Positions 1-8,377 are shown, counted from the stretch's first letter. The stretch: 64,000 nucleotides of DNA from Euzebya pacifica (GCF_003344865.1 NZ_CP031165.1:2113910-2177909); one strand, 5' to 3'. Made by a program: numbers and translations. Notes: generated from the letters alone by a model not told the origin.

Positions 1-421
1 GGACGCCGACGGCATCTTCAACGCCATCGAGGCCAAGCGCCTGTCCGCCACCACCATCCTCGTCACCGAGGACGGGTCGCTGGGGGAGGAGGGCAACATC
101 CTCGACGTGATGGACCGCCACCTCGACCTCGGTCGCACCGGCCTGATCTACGCCTCCGGGCCGATGCCGCTGCTGCGTGACGTGTCCGGGCTGGCCGCCA
201 GCCGTGGCGTCCCCATCCGTGTCGCCGTCGAGGAGGCCATGGCCTGCGGCACCGGGGTGTGCTGGACCTGCGTCATGCCGGTCGAGCGCAAGGGGGCGGT
301 CTACAACCTGCGGTCCTGCATCGAGGGTCCGGTCTTCAACGGCGCCAAGGTCCAGTGGGACGCCATCGGCGCCCTGCCCGTCCACGACATCCCCGAACCG
401 CTGCCCGAGGACGACGCGTGA
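1..421 (+). CDS. pyrK: Dihydroorotate dehydrogenase electron-transfer subunit PyrK (3' part)
   Basis: Only the C-terminal ~139 residues are in the window; reading starts at base 2. The segment passes from the end of the NAD/FAD-binding domain (LDLGRTGLIYASGPMPLL) into a [2Fe-2S] domain with cysteines spaced C-x4-C-x2-C (ACGTGVCWTC) and a fourth cysteine in RSCIEGPVF. This is the PyrK signature: the subunit passes electrons from the type 1B dihydroorotate dehydrogenase to NAD+ in pyrimidine synthesis. The stop TGA overlaps the GTG start of pyrD (GTGA), so the two subunits are translationally coupled. The 5' end lies outside the window. Confidence 0.93.
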   Translation, partial: DADGIFNAIEAKRLSATTILVTEDGSLGEEGNILDVMDRHLDLGRTGLIYASGPMPLLRDVSGLAASRGVPIRVAVEEAMACGTGVCWTCVMPVERKGAVYNLRSCIEGPVFNGAKVQWDAIGALPVHDIPEPLPEDDA

Positions 422-1386
422 GCACCGTGCCGTCCTCCCGCAAGGCCCGCTCGGCTCCCGTCACCCCCGCCGAGGTGGACCTCCGCGTCCAGCTCGACGA
501 CATGATCCTGCGCAACCCGATCCTTGCGGCCAGCGGCACGTTCGCGTCCGGGCAGGAGATCAACCGGTTCTTCGACGTGAACCGCCTGGGCGCCGTGGTC
601 ATCAAGTCCATCACCATGGAACCGCGGCCCGGCCTGCCGACCCCCCGCATGGCCGAGACTGCCAGCGGCATGCTCAACGCCATCGGCCTGCAGAACGCCG
701 GGGTGGAGCGGTGGCTGTCGCTGGACTACCCGTGGCTGGTCCACCACGGCGTGCCGATCATCGCCTCCATCGCCGGCCGCACCGTCCACGAGTACCGCCA
801 GGTCGCCGAGAAGCTGCGTGGCCTCGAGGGGATCGTGGCCATCGAGGCCAACATCTCCTCCCCGAACGCCGACGCGGGCGGAGGCCTCTTCGCCGCCCAC
901 CCCGCCACCGCCGCCGAGGTTGTCTCGACCATCATGCGGGTGGCCACCGTGCCGGTGTTCGCCAAGCTGACGCCCGACGTGACCGACATCGTCCCGATCG
1001 CCCACGCGGCAGCCGAAGCGGGCGCATCCGGGGTCTCGCTGATCAACACCGTGCTCGGCATGGCGATCGACGTGGAGACCCGCCAGCCCAAGCTCGCGGC
1101 GGGCATGGGTGGGCTGTCGGGCCCCGCGATCAAGCCGATCGCCATCCGTGCGGTCCACCAGATCCACTCCGTCATGCCGGACCTGCCGATCATCGGCATG
1201 GGCGGTGCGGCCACCGTCGAGGACGTCGTGGAGTTCATGCTTGCCGGCGCCAGCGCTGTCGCCATCGGCACGGCCACGTTCGCCAACCCCATGGCGTCGA
1301 TGGAGATCGTGGAGGGGCTGCCGAACTGGCTGGCCGAACGCGGCATCCGTCACGCCCGGTCGCTCATCGGTGGCGTGCGCATCTGA
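418..1386 (+). CDS. pyrD: Dihydroorotate dehydrogenase, type 1B-like catalytic subunit
   Basis: 322 residues from the GTG at 418, which overlaps the pyrK stop; the usual length of PyrDB is ~305. FMN TIM-barrel features are visible: LRNPILAASGTFASG near the N-terminus, VVIKSITMEPRPG, and the phosphate-binding strand IIGMGGAATVEDVVEFMLAGA near the C-terminus. It oxidises dihydroorotate to orotate and hands electrons to PyrK. Unusual: the active-site loop reads NISSPN, with Ser148 where class 1 enzymes normally have the Cys base (NxSCPN); Ser is typical of the membrane class 2 enzymes. The first ~25 residues are a poorly conserved extension. Confidence 0.93.
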   Translation: MSTVPSSRKARSAPVTPAEVDLRVQLDDMILRNPILAASGTFASGQEINRFFDVNRLGAVVIKSITMEPRPGLPTPRMAETASGMLNAIGLQNAGVERWLSLDYPWLVHHGVPIIASIAGRTVHEYRQVAEKLRGLEGIVAIEANISSPNADAGGGLFAAHPATAAEVVSTIMRVATVPVFAKLTPDVTDIVPIAHAAAEAGASGVSLINTVLGMAIDVETRQPKLAAGMGGLSGPAIKPIAIRAVHQIHSVMPDLPIIGMGGAATVEDVVEFMLAGASAVAIGTATFANPMASMEIVEGLPNWLAERGIRHARSLIGGVRI

Positions 1387-1434
1387 CCGCCGGGCGGGCG
1401 AGACCGGGGCGTAAGGACCAACCGGTATCACCCG

Positions 1435-1440
1435 TATCCT
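1435..1440 (+). promoter_or_regulatory. -10 box TATCCT of a leaderless promoter
   Basis: TATCCT lies exactly 6 bases before the ATG at 1447, the spacing that places the transcription start at the start codon. No Shine-Dalgarno sequence is visible. The same arrangement recurs at several genes in this window. Confidence 0.6.
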
Positions 1441-1446
1441 CCGGCG

Positions 1447-3804
1447 ATGCCCTCCTCACTGCGCTCCGTCCTGCCACCCGTACGCTCCGTGTCCTGGCGG
1501 CTGTTCGCCCCGGTGGTGCTGCTCCTCGCAGCGCTGCTGGCCGTGCAGCCCCCGACCCACGCCCAGACCGAGGGCCCGACGACGGAGTTCGAGGACAACG
1601 GCGCGTCGGACTGGACGTCGCTGGAGGGTGAGCAGGCGTTCCTCGCCGCCGTCGCCGAGGGCAGCGACCGGGTGGCGATCACCGAGATCGGCCGTTCGCT
1701 CGAGGACCGCCCGATCCAGCTGGTGGTGCTCGGCGAACCCGCGCCGCCGAGCGTCGAGGAGGCGCTGACCCGCCCGACGATGTACTTCACGTGCTCGGTC
1801 CACGGTAACGAACCCGCCGGCCGTGAGGCCTGCCTGATCGAGCTGCGCGACCTGGCCTTCAGCGACGACCCGGCGATCGTGGAGCTGCTGACGACGGCGA
1901 CCGTGCTGTTCACGCCGACGGTCAACCCCGACGGCCGCAACGCCAACGCCCGCGGCAACTCCACCGGGGCCGACATCAACCGCGACCACCTCAACCTGCG
2001 CCAGGCCGAGTCACAGGCCGTCGCGTCGGTCATCCGTGACTGGCAGCCCGACGCGGTGCTCGACATGCACGAGTACGGCGGCTCGCCCGTGGTCTACGAC
2101 GACGACATCACCGTCCTGTGGCCGCGCAACGTCAACGTCGACGACACCGTCTACGAGCTGGCGTTCTCGCTGGTCAACGACCACATCTTCCCCGGGGTGG
2201 AGGAGCGTGGCTTCACCGCCGACGAGTACGGCCTGCTGTCCCTCGGCGACGTCGACCTGACCCAGACCGCCGGCAACGGCGACGAGGGCATCCTTCGCAA
2301 CCTCGGCGGGCTGCGCAACTCCCTGGGCATCCTCGTGGAGAGCTCCGTCCTCCCGCGGCTGGTCAACCCGGTCGACCCGACCGACGTGATCGACCAGGGC
2401 ATGTCCCGCCGTGTGGCCTCGCAGAGCGCGACCATCGAGGTGGCGCTGGAGTTCCTCGACGAGCGCGGGGCCGAGATCATGGCGGCCACCGCCGAGGCGC
2501 GGGACCGCAAGGCGGTCGAGGGTGCCGAGCGGTCGGCCCCGATGTACTTCGACGGGCAGCGCCAGGACACGACCATCGACGGGTCCGGCCCGCCGCCCAG
2601 CGAAGAGGGCACCGTTGACCCGCCTCCCTGCGGGTACCTGCTGACCGCCGAGCAGCACGCGCACGTCCGCCAGACGCTCGAGCTGCTTGAGATCGGCTGG
2701 GTCGAGCTCGACGACGGCACGGTCGAGGTCCCCATGGGACAGGCCGCCGAACCGCTGATCCACCTGCTGCTCGACCCGCGTGGTGCCCGCAACCACTTCA
2801 CCGGCACCGACGCCACGTGGGAGGGTGACGCCGAGGACGTGCCGGTTGCCCTGGACACCTGCACACCGGCGGTCGAGGAGGAGCGGTTGATCCGGCGGAT
2901 CGAGGGTCCCACCCGTCCGGCCACCGCCGCAGCTGCCGCCGAGATCACCGTCGTCGAGGCCGACACCGTCGTCATCGCCACCACCGCTGACTACGCCGAC
3001 GCCCTCGGCGGGACGGTCCTGGCCCGTTCGCTGGACGCCCCGCTGCTGCTGAGCGACCCGGCCCGGCTGTCGGCCCCGGTCGAGGCGGAGATCACCCGTC
3101 GAGGGGTGACCGACGCCGTCCTGCTCGGTGGCGTCGCGGCGCTGGCCCCGGCCGTCGAGGACGACCTGGTCGAGCTCGGCGTCACCGTGCGACGCATCGC
3201 TGGCGACAACCGCTTCGAGACCGCGGGCCTGATCGTCGACGAGCTCGGTGGGCTGGTCGGCTCGGGATCGGTGACCGTGGTCGAGGGCGAACACGCTGAT
3301 CCCGCCCGTGGCTGGCCGGACGCCGTCGGCGCTGGCGTCCTGGACCGGCCGATCCTGCTGGTCAACGGCGAGCGGCTGCCCGCCGAGACCGCCCAGCGCC
3401 TCGACGACGTCGACGTGACGATCATCGGTGGGACCGCCGCGGTGTCACGGACCGTCGAGGCCGAGATCGCCGCGATCGCGTCGTCGGTGGACCGCGTGGC
3501 CGGGGACACCCGCTACGGCACGTCGCTGGCCGTGCACGAGGCCCGCACCCTCCCGTCCAGCGGGACGGGCGAGGCGCTGCCGTCGATGTGGCTGGCGTCG
3601 GGTCGTGACTGGCCCGAGGCGCTTGTCGGCGCGGCGACCGGCTCGCTGTTCCTCCTGGTCGACGGCGAGGACCCCGAGGGCTCGCCCGAGACGACCGGCT
3701 GGCTCGCCGCCAACGGCGATGCCTTCGGCACGGTCAACCTCGTCGGCACCGAGGACGAGCTGTCCCCGGCGGTCGAGGCGTCCCTGCGCGAGCTGCTCGG
3801 CTAG
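1447..3804 (+). CDS. Secreted M14 zinc carboxypeptidase with CWB2 cell-wall-binding repeats
   Basis: 785 residues. A signal peptide (hydrophobic run LFAPVVLLLAALLAV, cleavage near THAQ) is followed by an M14 peptidase domain (about residues 40-350). Zinc ligands are H119 and E122 in HGNEPAGREAC and H208 in DMHEYGG; the catalytic Glu is E298 in ILVESS. From about residue 480 three CWB2-type repeats follow (motifs such as TTADYADALGGT, VLLGGVAAL, IAGDNRFETA), which in other bacteria anchor proteins non-covalently to cell-wall polymers. It probably trims peptides or peptidoglycan stems at the surface; the substrate is not inferable. A paralogue lies at 24778-28155. Confidence 0.88.
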   Translation: MPSSLRSVLPPVRSVSWRLFAPVVLLLAALLAVQPPTHAQTEGPTTEFEDNGASDWTSLEGEQAFLAAVAEGSDRVAITEIGRSLEDRPIQLVVLGEPAPPSVEEALTRPTMYFTCSVHGNEPAGREACLIELRDLAFSDDPAIVELLTTATVLFTPTVNPDGRNANARGNSTGADINRDHLNLRQAESQAVASVIRDWQPDAVLDMHEYGGSPVVYDDDITVLWPRNVNVDDTVYELAFSLVNDHIFPGVEERGFTADEYGLLSLGDVDLTQTAGNGDEGILRNLGGLRNSLGILVESSVLPRLVNPVDPTDVIDQGMSRRVASQSATIEVALEFLDERGAEIMAATAEARDRKAVEGAERSAPMYFDGQRQDTTIDGSGPPPSEEGTVDPPPCGYLLTAEQHAHVRQTLELLEIGWVELDDGTVEVPMGQAAEPLIHLLLDPRGARNHFTGTDATWEGDAEDVPVALDTCTPAVEEERLIRRIEGPTRPATAAAAAEITVVEADTVVIATTADYADALGGTVLARSLDAPLLLSDPARLSAPVEAEITRRGVTDAVLLGGVAALAPAVEDDLVELGVTVRRIAGDNRFETAGLIVDELGGLVGSGSVTVVEGEHADPARGWPDAVGAGVLDRPILLVNGERLPAETAQRLDDVDVTIIGGTAAVSRTVEAEIAAIASSVDRVAGDTRYGTSLAVHEARTLPSSGTGEALPSMWLASGRDWPEALVGAATGSLFLLVDGEDPEGSPETTGWLAANGDAFGTVNLVGTEDELSPAVEASLRELLG

Positions 3805-3834
3805 CTCGACGGACGAACGTGGTCCGGCCGGTGT

Positions 3835-4104
3835 TCAGCCCTCGAGCACCGGCGGACCGATGATCGACTCGATGATGCCCCTCACCTCGCCGGGCTCGGC
3901 GTGGCGTCCGGTGGCGTGCTTGGAGTAGACGAGCTCGCCGTCGAGCGTCACGTCGTAGACACCCCGGTCACCGGGGACCAGCCGGACGTCGGCGAACAGC
4001 GGCGCCCAGGCGTTCAACACCTCTGCCGTCAGACCGACGGCGCGTGGAATGTAGTTTCAGGGAACGCAGAACTCGATGAGCAGCTCGTGGCGTGGATCCA
4101 GCAT
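3835..4104 (-). CDS. SelW-like (Rdx family) selenoprotein with in-frame TGA read as Sec
   Basis: Read through TGA at 4059-4057, the gene encodes 89 residues. It starts MLDPRHELLIEFCVP, then Sec (U), then NYIPRA, and continues through VYDVTLDGELVYSKHATGRH. This is the Rdx/SelW/SelT fold: a beta strand, a CxxC or CxxU redox motif (here C-V-P-U), and the conserved GxYxVxxDGELVxSK...GRxPEPGEV-like tail. The ATG at 4104 has TACACT exactly 6 bases upstream, this genome's leaderless pattern. A perfect hairpin with loop GGTCT follows the TGA (see 4025-4041). Proteins of this family are thioredoxin-like redox proteins of unknown exact substrate. A conventional gene caller would start at the GTG at 4020 and lose the redox motif. 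The alternative, a pseudogene made by Cys to stop, is less likely given the hairpin and intact frame. Confidence 0.85.
4025..4041 (-). promoter_or_regulatory. Predicted bacterial SECIS element
   Basis: On the minus strand GCCGTC-GGTCT-GACGGC forms a perfect 6-bp stem with a 5-base loop. Fifteen bases separate the TGA from the stem and 21 separate it from the GGT of the loop. The apical GGUCU resembles the SelB-binding loop of E. coli fdhF, and the spacing lies in the range accepted for bacterial SECIS elements. A weak lower stem, CAC (4046-4044) with GTG (4020-4018), is possible. Confidence 0.8.
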
Positions 4105-4110
4105 GCCCGC

Positions 4111-4116
4111 AGTGTA
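4111..4116 (-). promoter_or_regulatory. -10 box TACACT of the selenoprotein gene
   Basis: TACACT on the minus strand, 6 bases before the ATG at 4104, matching the leaderless pattern. It supports the upstream ATG, and therefore read-through of the TGA. Confidence 0.55.
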
Positions 4117-4179
4117 AGCGGCGGGTTCTCGGGGTCCGGCGGTGCAGGAACGGGCGGGGTGGACGTCGAACTCCTCACC

Positions 4180-6384
4180 ATGAGCCGAACACTGCGAGTC
4201 CTCCTTGTCGTGCTGTCGTTCGTGACGGCGGCGTTGCCCGCCGGCGCCCTGCCCGCCCCGGTCGCGGGCCCGGTTGCCGATGTCGCCGGTGCGGCCGGGC
4301 TCGGGGTGTGCGACGACTCCGACGGCCGCCACTGCCTGCTGCCGTTCCCCAACGACCACTTCACGGTCGAGGACGCCTCGCAGGTCACGGGCCAGCGGGT
4401 GGACCTGTCGATCCTCGGCATGCCGCAGAACGTGGCGGGCAAGCCCATCGACCCGACGGAGTACAACCGCAACGACGGCTTCTCGCCGGGCCAGCCGGCC
4501 GTGACGTTCGTGCCCGGCCTGGACCTCGACGCGACGTGGCAGGCCGTCGTGGGGGCCGACGCGGCGGCGACCACCGTGGACGATCCCGCTCGTTCGCTGC
4601 ACGCCGACGCGCCGATCGTCGTCATCGACGCCGACACCGGTGAGCGGCACCCGGTCCTCGACGAGCTCGACCACAACGCCCACACCGGTGAGGACGAGCG
4701 CAGCCTGATCGTGCGTCCGGCGGTCAACTACACCGAGGGCCACCGCTACGTCATCGGCCTGCGTGACCTCCGCGACGCGTCGGGGGCGGTGCTGCCGGCC
4801 GGTGCGGCGTTCGCGGACTACCTGGCGGGGGAGGGTGCGCAGGCCGACAAGCAGGCGCACCTCGACACCGAGGTGCTGCCGGTGCTGCAGGCCGCCGGGG
4901 TCGACACCGACGAGCTGTACCTCGCGTGGGACTTCACCGTGGCGTCGTGGCAGAACCTGGCCGGCCGCATGCTGCACATCCGCGACGAGGCGTTCGCCCA
5001 GCTCGGTGACCGCGACCTCGAGGACCTCGTCGTCGAGGGGGTCGCCCCGACGTTCACCATCGACTACGTGGACACCGCCGACGGCAACTCCGACCGCGTG
5101 GTCCACGGTGCCGTGACGGTGCCGAACTTCCTCCAGCTGCCCCAGGACCCGATCGACCCGGGCCGCATGGATCGCGACGGCCACGACGTGCCGATGCAGC
5201 AGGTCCCCGGCAGCCGGTTCGTCTACCTCGACGGTGACGACCTGCCCGACATCAACCCGGTCGCCCCGACGATGCAGATCCCGTTCGTCTGCGCCGTGCC
5301 GACCACCGCGGTCGATGAGGACGGGCTGGTCAGCGACCCGGCGCGGATGGCGCTGTACGGCCACGGCCTGCTCGGCCAGCGGATCGAAGGGGCCTACTGG
5401 TCGGGGGGCCGCCACATGCTGACCGACCAGAACACGATGAACTGCGGGGTCGACTGGATCGGCATGGCGCAGGAGGACCTCGCCAACGTCGCCATGATCC
5501 TGTCCGACGCCTCCAACATGGGCAGCCTGGCCGACCGAGGCCAGCAGGGCTTCCTCGGCTTCCTGATGGTGGGCCGGGCGATGCTGCACCCCGACGGGTT
5601 CGCCACTGACCCGGCGTTCCAGGACGCCGCGGGGCAGCCGGTCATGGACACCTCGGTCCTGACCTACGACGGCAACAGCCAGGGCGCGATCATGGGTGGC
5701 GCGCTGACGGCCGTCGCGCCGGACTTCACCAACGCCGTGCTGGGCGTGCCCGGCATGAACTACTCCACGCTGCTGAACCGCTCGGTGGACTGGGAGGGTG
5801 AGCTGTTCGACGCCGAGGAGCCCGGCCTGCCCGCCTACTCCCAGGTGATGTACCAGGCGTATCCGGACGCGGTGGAGCAGCAGCTCGTCTTCTCCCTCAT
5901 CCAGATGTTGTGGGACCGGTCGGAGTCCAACGGCTACGCCCACCACATGACCGACGACCCCTACCCCAACACCCCGGCGCACCGGGTGCTGCTGCACGTC
6001 GCGTTCGGTGACTTCCAGGTCGCCAACCTCGCGGCGGAGGTGCAGGCCCGCACCGTCGGGGCGGCGGTGCTGGAGACGGCGCTGGCCGACGGACGTCACT
6101 GGGCCCGCGACCCGTTCTTCGGGCTCGAGCGCTTCAGCGGCTCGCACGCCGGGTCGGCGCTCGTCTACATGGACTCGGGCAACCTCGTCCCGCCCAGCGG
6201 CAACGTGCCCCCGGCCCACGAGGGCTCCGACCCCCACGGCCACCCCCGCCACGACGTCCTCGGCGGCGAGCAGAAGGCCACGTTCCTGGACACCGGCGTC
6301 GTCGTCGACACCCGCAACGGCGCGACGTGGTGGACCCGCAGCTGCCCCGCCCAGGACGCCGTCCCGGTGGCCTGCGGCTCGTAG
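4180..6384 (+). CDS. Large secreted alpha/beta-hydrolase-like protein
   Basis: 734 residues from ATG 4180, chosen because it begins a clear signal peptide (MSRTLRVLLVVLSFVTAALPAGA); earlier in-frame starts would overlap the divergent selenoprotein gene. The mature N-terminus has a motif-rich segment (CLLPFPNDHF, EYNRNDGFSPG) seen in a family of secreted actinobacterial and proteobacterial proteins. Later parts look like an alpha/beta hydrolase: LYGHGLLGQ (oxyanion region) and a GNSQG nucleophile elbow with Ser500. A late His in FSGSHAG could complete a triad. An esterase or lipase role is inferred; no substrate can be named. Confidence 0.75.
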   Translation: MSRTLRVLLVVLSFVTAALPAGALPAPVAGPVADVAGAAGLGVCDDSDGRHCLLPFPNDHFTVEDASQVTGQRVDLSILGMPQNVAGKPIDPTEYNRNDGFSPGQPAVTFVPGLDLDATWQAVVGADAAATTVDDPARSLHADAPIVVIDADTGERHPVLDELDHNAHTGEDERSLIVRPAVNYTEGHRYVIGLRDLRDASGAVLPAGAAFADYLAGEGAQADKQAHLDTEVLPVLQAAGVDTDELYLAWDFTVASWQNLAGRMLHIRDEAFAQLGDRDLEDLVVEGVAPTFTIDYVDTADGNSDRVVHGAVTVPNFLQLPQDPIDPGRMDRDGHDVPMQQVPGSRFVYLDGDDLPDINPVAPTMQIPFVCAVPTTAVDEDGLVSDPARMALYGHGLLGQRIEGAYWSGGRHMLTDQNTMNCGVDWIGMAQEDLANVAMILSDASNMGSLADRGQQGFLGFLMVGRAMLHPDGFATDPAFQDAAGQPVMDTSVLTYDGNSQGAIMGGALTAVAPDFTNAVLGVPGMNYSTLLNRSVDWEGELFDAEEPGLPAYSQVMYQAYPDAVEQQLVFSLIQMLWDRSESNGYAHHMTDDPYPNTPAHRVLLHVAFGDFQVANLAAEVQARTVGAAVLETALADGRHWARDPFFGLERFSGSHAGSALVYMDSGNLVPPSGNVPPAHEGSDPHGHPRHDVLGGEQKATFLDTGVVVDTRNGATWWTRSCPAQDAVPVACGS

Positions 6385-6423
6385 TCCCCGGGGTCGGCGG
6401 TCGCGCGTCCCCCCACCCCCCGG

Positions 6424-6477
6424 CGGATGGAATCGACTCCAGTACTGCGCGTCGGAGCTTGCCGTGGAGTCGATTCC
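6424..6477. repeat. Inverted repeat with GGAATCGACTCC arms
   Basis: GGAATCGACTCC (6429-6440) is exactly complementary to GGAGTCGATTCC (6466-6477), with a 25-base loop. The site lies between convergent genes (hydrolase and pyrF). The arm is almost the complement of the direct repeats at 6528-6569, so the four copies form one small repeat family. It may act as a bidirectional terminator, but no T-tract follows. Confidence 0.6.
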
Positions 6478-6527
6478 GTCCCGCGCCAGGCGTGTGACCT
6501 GCACGAACGGCCGAATCGCGTCTGTTC

Positions 6528-6569
6528 GCGGAGTCGAATCCATCCGGATGCGGAGTCGAATCCATCCGG
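6528..6569. repeat. Two 20-base direct repeats
   Basis: GCGGAGTCGAATCCATCCGG occurs at 6528-6547 and again at 6550-6569, separated by two bases. Its first 17 bases are the reverse complement, with one mismatch, of 6424-6440. Confidence 0.75.
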
Positions 6570-6594
6570 GTGGGGGCCGGTTGGGTTCCCGGCC

Positions 6595-6650
6595 GGGGAG
6601 GGGCCGGAAAGCCCAGGGGGAGGGGCTGGAAGGCCCAGGGGGAGGGGCTA
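6595..6650. repeat. 22-base G-rich tandem repeat
   Basis: About 2.5 copies of a 22-base unit built on GGGGGAGGGGCYGGAARGCCCA (6595-6615, 6616-6637, 6638-6650). The last copy runs into the 3' end of pyrF, whose stop is at 6648-6650. On the pyrF transcript this is a C-rich tail. Confidence 0.65.
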
Positions 6651-7316
6651 GAGGGTCGCGGCGATCTCGCGGGCGGCGGCGGCGGGGTCGGTGGCGCGGG
6701 TGATGGGGCGGCCGACGACGAGGTGGCTGGCGCCGGCGGCGAGGGCCTCGGCGGGGGTGGCCACGCGGGCCTGGTCGTCGGTGGCCGCGCCGACGGGGCG
6801 GATGCCGGGGACGACGACCAGCGGGTCGACGCCGATGGCCGCTCGGACGGCCTCGACCTCGGAGGGGGCGCAGACGATGCCGGCGGCACCGGCGTCGATG
6901 GCCAGCTTGGCCAGGCGGGGGACCTGCTCGTCCACGGGACGCATCCCGACCGCGACCATGTCGTCGTCGTCGAGGGAGGTCAGCACGGTCACCGCGAGGA
7001 TCGCCACGTCGGGGGCGGCCTTGACGGCGGCGGCGATCATCTGCGGGCCACCGCTGGCGTGCACGGTCAGCATCGCCACCCCGAGGTCGGCGACCGCAGC
7101 GGCGGCACCGGCGACGGTGTTGGGGATGTCGTGCAGCTTCAGGTCGAGGAAGACCGGGCCGCGTTCGACGACCGCACGGGCGAGGGAGGGGCCGCTGGCG
7201 GTGAACGCCTGCAGGCCGACCTTCAGGTGACCGCACTCGGGGGCCAGCTGGTCGGCCCAGGCCACGACCTGGTCGGCGTCGGCGCTGTCCAGCGCGGCGA
7301 TCAGGGGGTTGCTCAC
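6648..7316 (-). CDS. pyrF: Orotidine 5'-phosphate decarboxylase
   Basis: 222 residues from GTG 7316, preferred because GGAGG lies 7 bases upstream and the protein then begins directly with [16 protein letters not shown], the first barrel strand. The catalytic motif [10 protein letters not shown] and the phosphate-binding PGIRP are present, so this is the short type of OMP decarboxylase. It makes UMP from OMP. In many actinobacteria pyrF lies just upstream of mihF on the same strand; here it is inverted and separated from mihF by a regulator and pyrE. Confidence 0.95.
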   Translation of the reverse strand: MSNPLIAALDSADADQVVAWADQLAPECGHLKVGLQAFTASGPSLARAVVERGPVFLDLKLHDIPNTVAGAAAAVADLGVAMLTVHASGGPQMIAAAVKAAPDVAILAVTVLTSLDDDDMVAVGMRPVDEQVPRLAKLAIDAGAAGIVCAPSEVEAVRAAIGVDPLVVVPGIRPVGAATDDQARVATPAEALAAGASHLVVGRPITRATDPAAAAREIAATL

Positions 7317-7428
7317 GGGGTTCCTCCGGGGATCGTTGGAGGCCACCACCGCCTGTGGCGACCCCGCCAACGATACGCCCGGTCAGGCACCCCCGACCCC
7401 GGACCACCGGCCGGGTCGACCAACGCCG

Positions 7429-8310
7429 TCAGCGCAGGCGCTTCTCGTAGAACCGCTCGGCGTGGGGGTTGTCGTTGTAGCGCTCGATCGGGGTGTAGCC
7501 GGCCGACTCGTACATGGTGATGGCCTGGGTCAGCACCCCGTTGGTGTCCAGCCGCACGACGTCGTGGCCCAGGCGCAGGACCCACGCCTCCAGGTGGTCG
7601 AGCAGCCGACGGCCCATGCCCGTGCCGCGGACCGCCGGGGACACCCACATCCGCTTCACCTCTCCGATCCCGTCACCCAGCGGGCGCACGCCGCCGCAGC
7701 CGACGACCTCACCGTCGCTGCGGACCAGCACGAAGACGCCGTCGGGACGCCGCATGGTCTCTGCCCCGTCGCTGGCCGCGCCGAGCGACGCCCCACCACC
7801 GACCCCGCGATCAGCGATCTCGGCCAGGTAGCGCCCCATCGCCGTCAGCGCCTCCTCCGACAACGGGTCGACCACGACGAACTCCGCCGTGGCGGCACGC
7901 AGCAGCCGCTCCGCCGTCCCCAGGGCCTCCCGCAGCCGGTCCCGCTGGGTCGGCCCGAGCGGATCCAGCAACCCGGCAGCGAGCTCGTCGGACCGGCGAT
8001 CCAGCTCCTCCCACTCCTCCGTGCCCGCAGCCGTCAGCTCGACCAGACGACGACGACCGTCCGTCGGATCGGCCGCGACGGTCACCAGGCCGGTGTCCTC
8101 CAGGCTCCGCAGCAGCCGGCTGACGTAGCCGGAGTCCAGCGACAACCGTTCGCGCAGCTCCAGCACCGTCGACCCGTCCAGTCCCACCTCGAACAGCAGG
8201 CGGGACTCGGCCAGCGGCCGTCCCCGCCCGAGGAACCGATCCTCCAGCACGCCGATGTGCTGGGTGTAGCGCCGGTTGAAGGCCCGCAGCACGGCCACGT
8301 CATCGCTCAT
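7429..8310 (-). CDS. MarR-type regulator fused to GNAT acetyltransferase
   Basis: 293 residues. Residues 1-145 are a MarR winged helix (LSLDSGYVSRLLRSLEDTGLV and the wing ADPTDGRRRLVELT); residues ~150-293 are a GNAT fold with the acetyl-CoA loop VSPAVRGTGMGRRLLDHLE and a typical end (LDTNGVLTQAITMYESAGY). MarR-GNAT fusions are a known family; the ligand and acetyl acceptor are unknown. A perfect palindrome begins 5 bases upstream of its ATG, so it probably represses itself and possibly the divergent pyrE. Confidence 0.87.
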   Translation of the reverse strand: MSDDVAVLRAFNRRYTQHIGVLEDRFLGRGRPLAESRLLFEVGLDGSTVLELRERLSLDSGYVSRLLRSLEDTGLVTVAADPTDGRRRLVELTAAGTEEWEELDRRSDELAAGLLDPLGPTQRDRLREALGTAERLLRAATAEFVVVDPLSEEALTAMGRYLAEIADRGVGGGASLGAASDGAETMRRPDGVFVLVRSDGEVVGCGGVRPLGDGIGEVKRMWVSPAVRGTGMGRRLLDHLEAWVLRLGHDVVRLDTNGVLTQAITMYESAGYTPIERYNDNPHAERFYEKRLR

Positions 8311-8314
8311 GTTG

Positions 8315-8330
8315 TCTGACTTTAGTCAGA
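8315..8330. promoter_or_regulatory. MarR-type operator palindrome
   Basis: TCTGAC-TTTA-GTCAGA: perfect 6-base arms and a 4-base centre, in the 83-base gap between the divergent MarR-GNAT gene and pyrE. MarR-family sites are often of the form TTGACT-N2-AGTCAA, which this resembles. Confidence 0.65.
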
Positions 8331-8377
8331 GGATGGCTCGACGGCCACCCGGACGGGCGATCCGTGGCTGCATCCCG

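Noticed and set aside
3835..4020. The 61-residue stub from GTG 4020 as the whole SelW-like gene
   Set aside because: It lacks the first beta strand and the redox motif that define the family, and no promoter or ribosome site precedes it.
4057..7407. Very long open frame on the minus strand across the hydrolase and pyrF
   Set aside because: It is the antisense shadow of high-GC genes (Arg/Gly/Pro/His-rich, no motif). Only its last 16 codons are real: they are the start of the selenoprotein.
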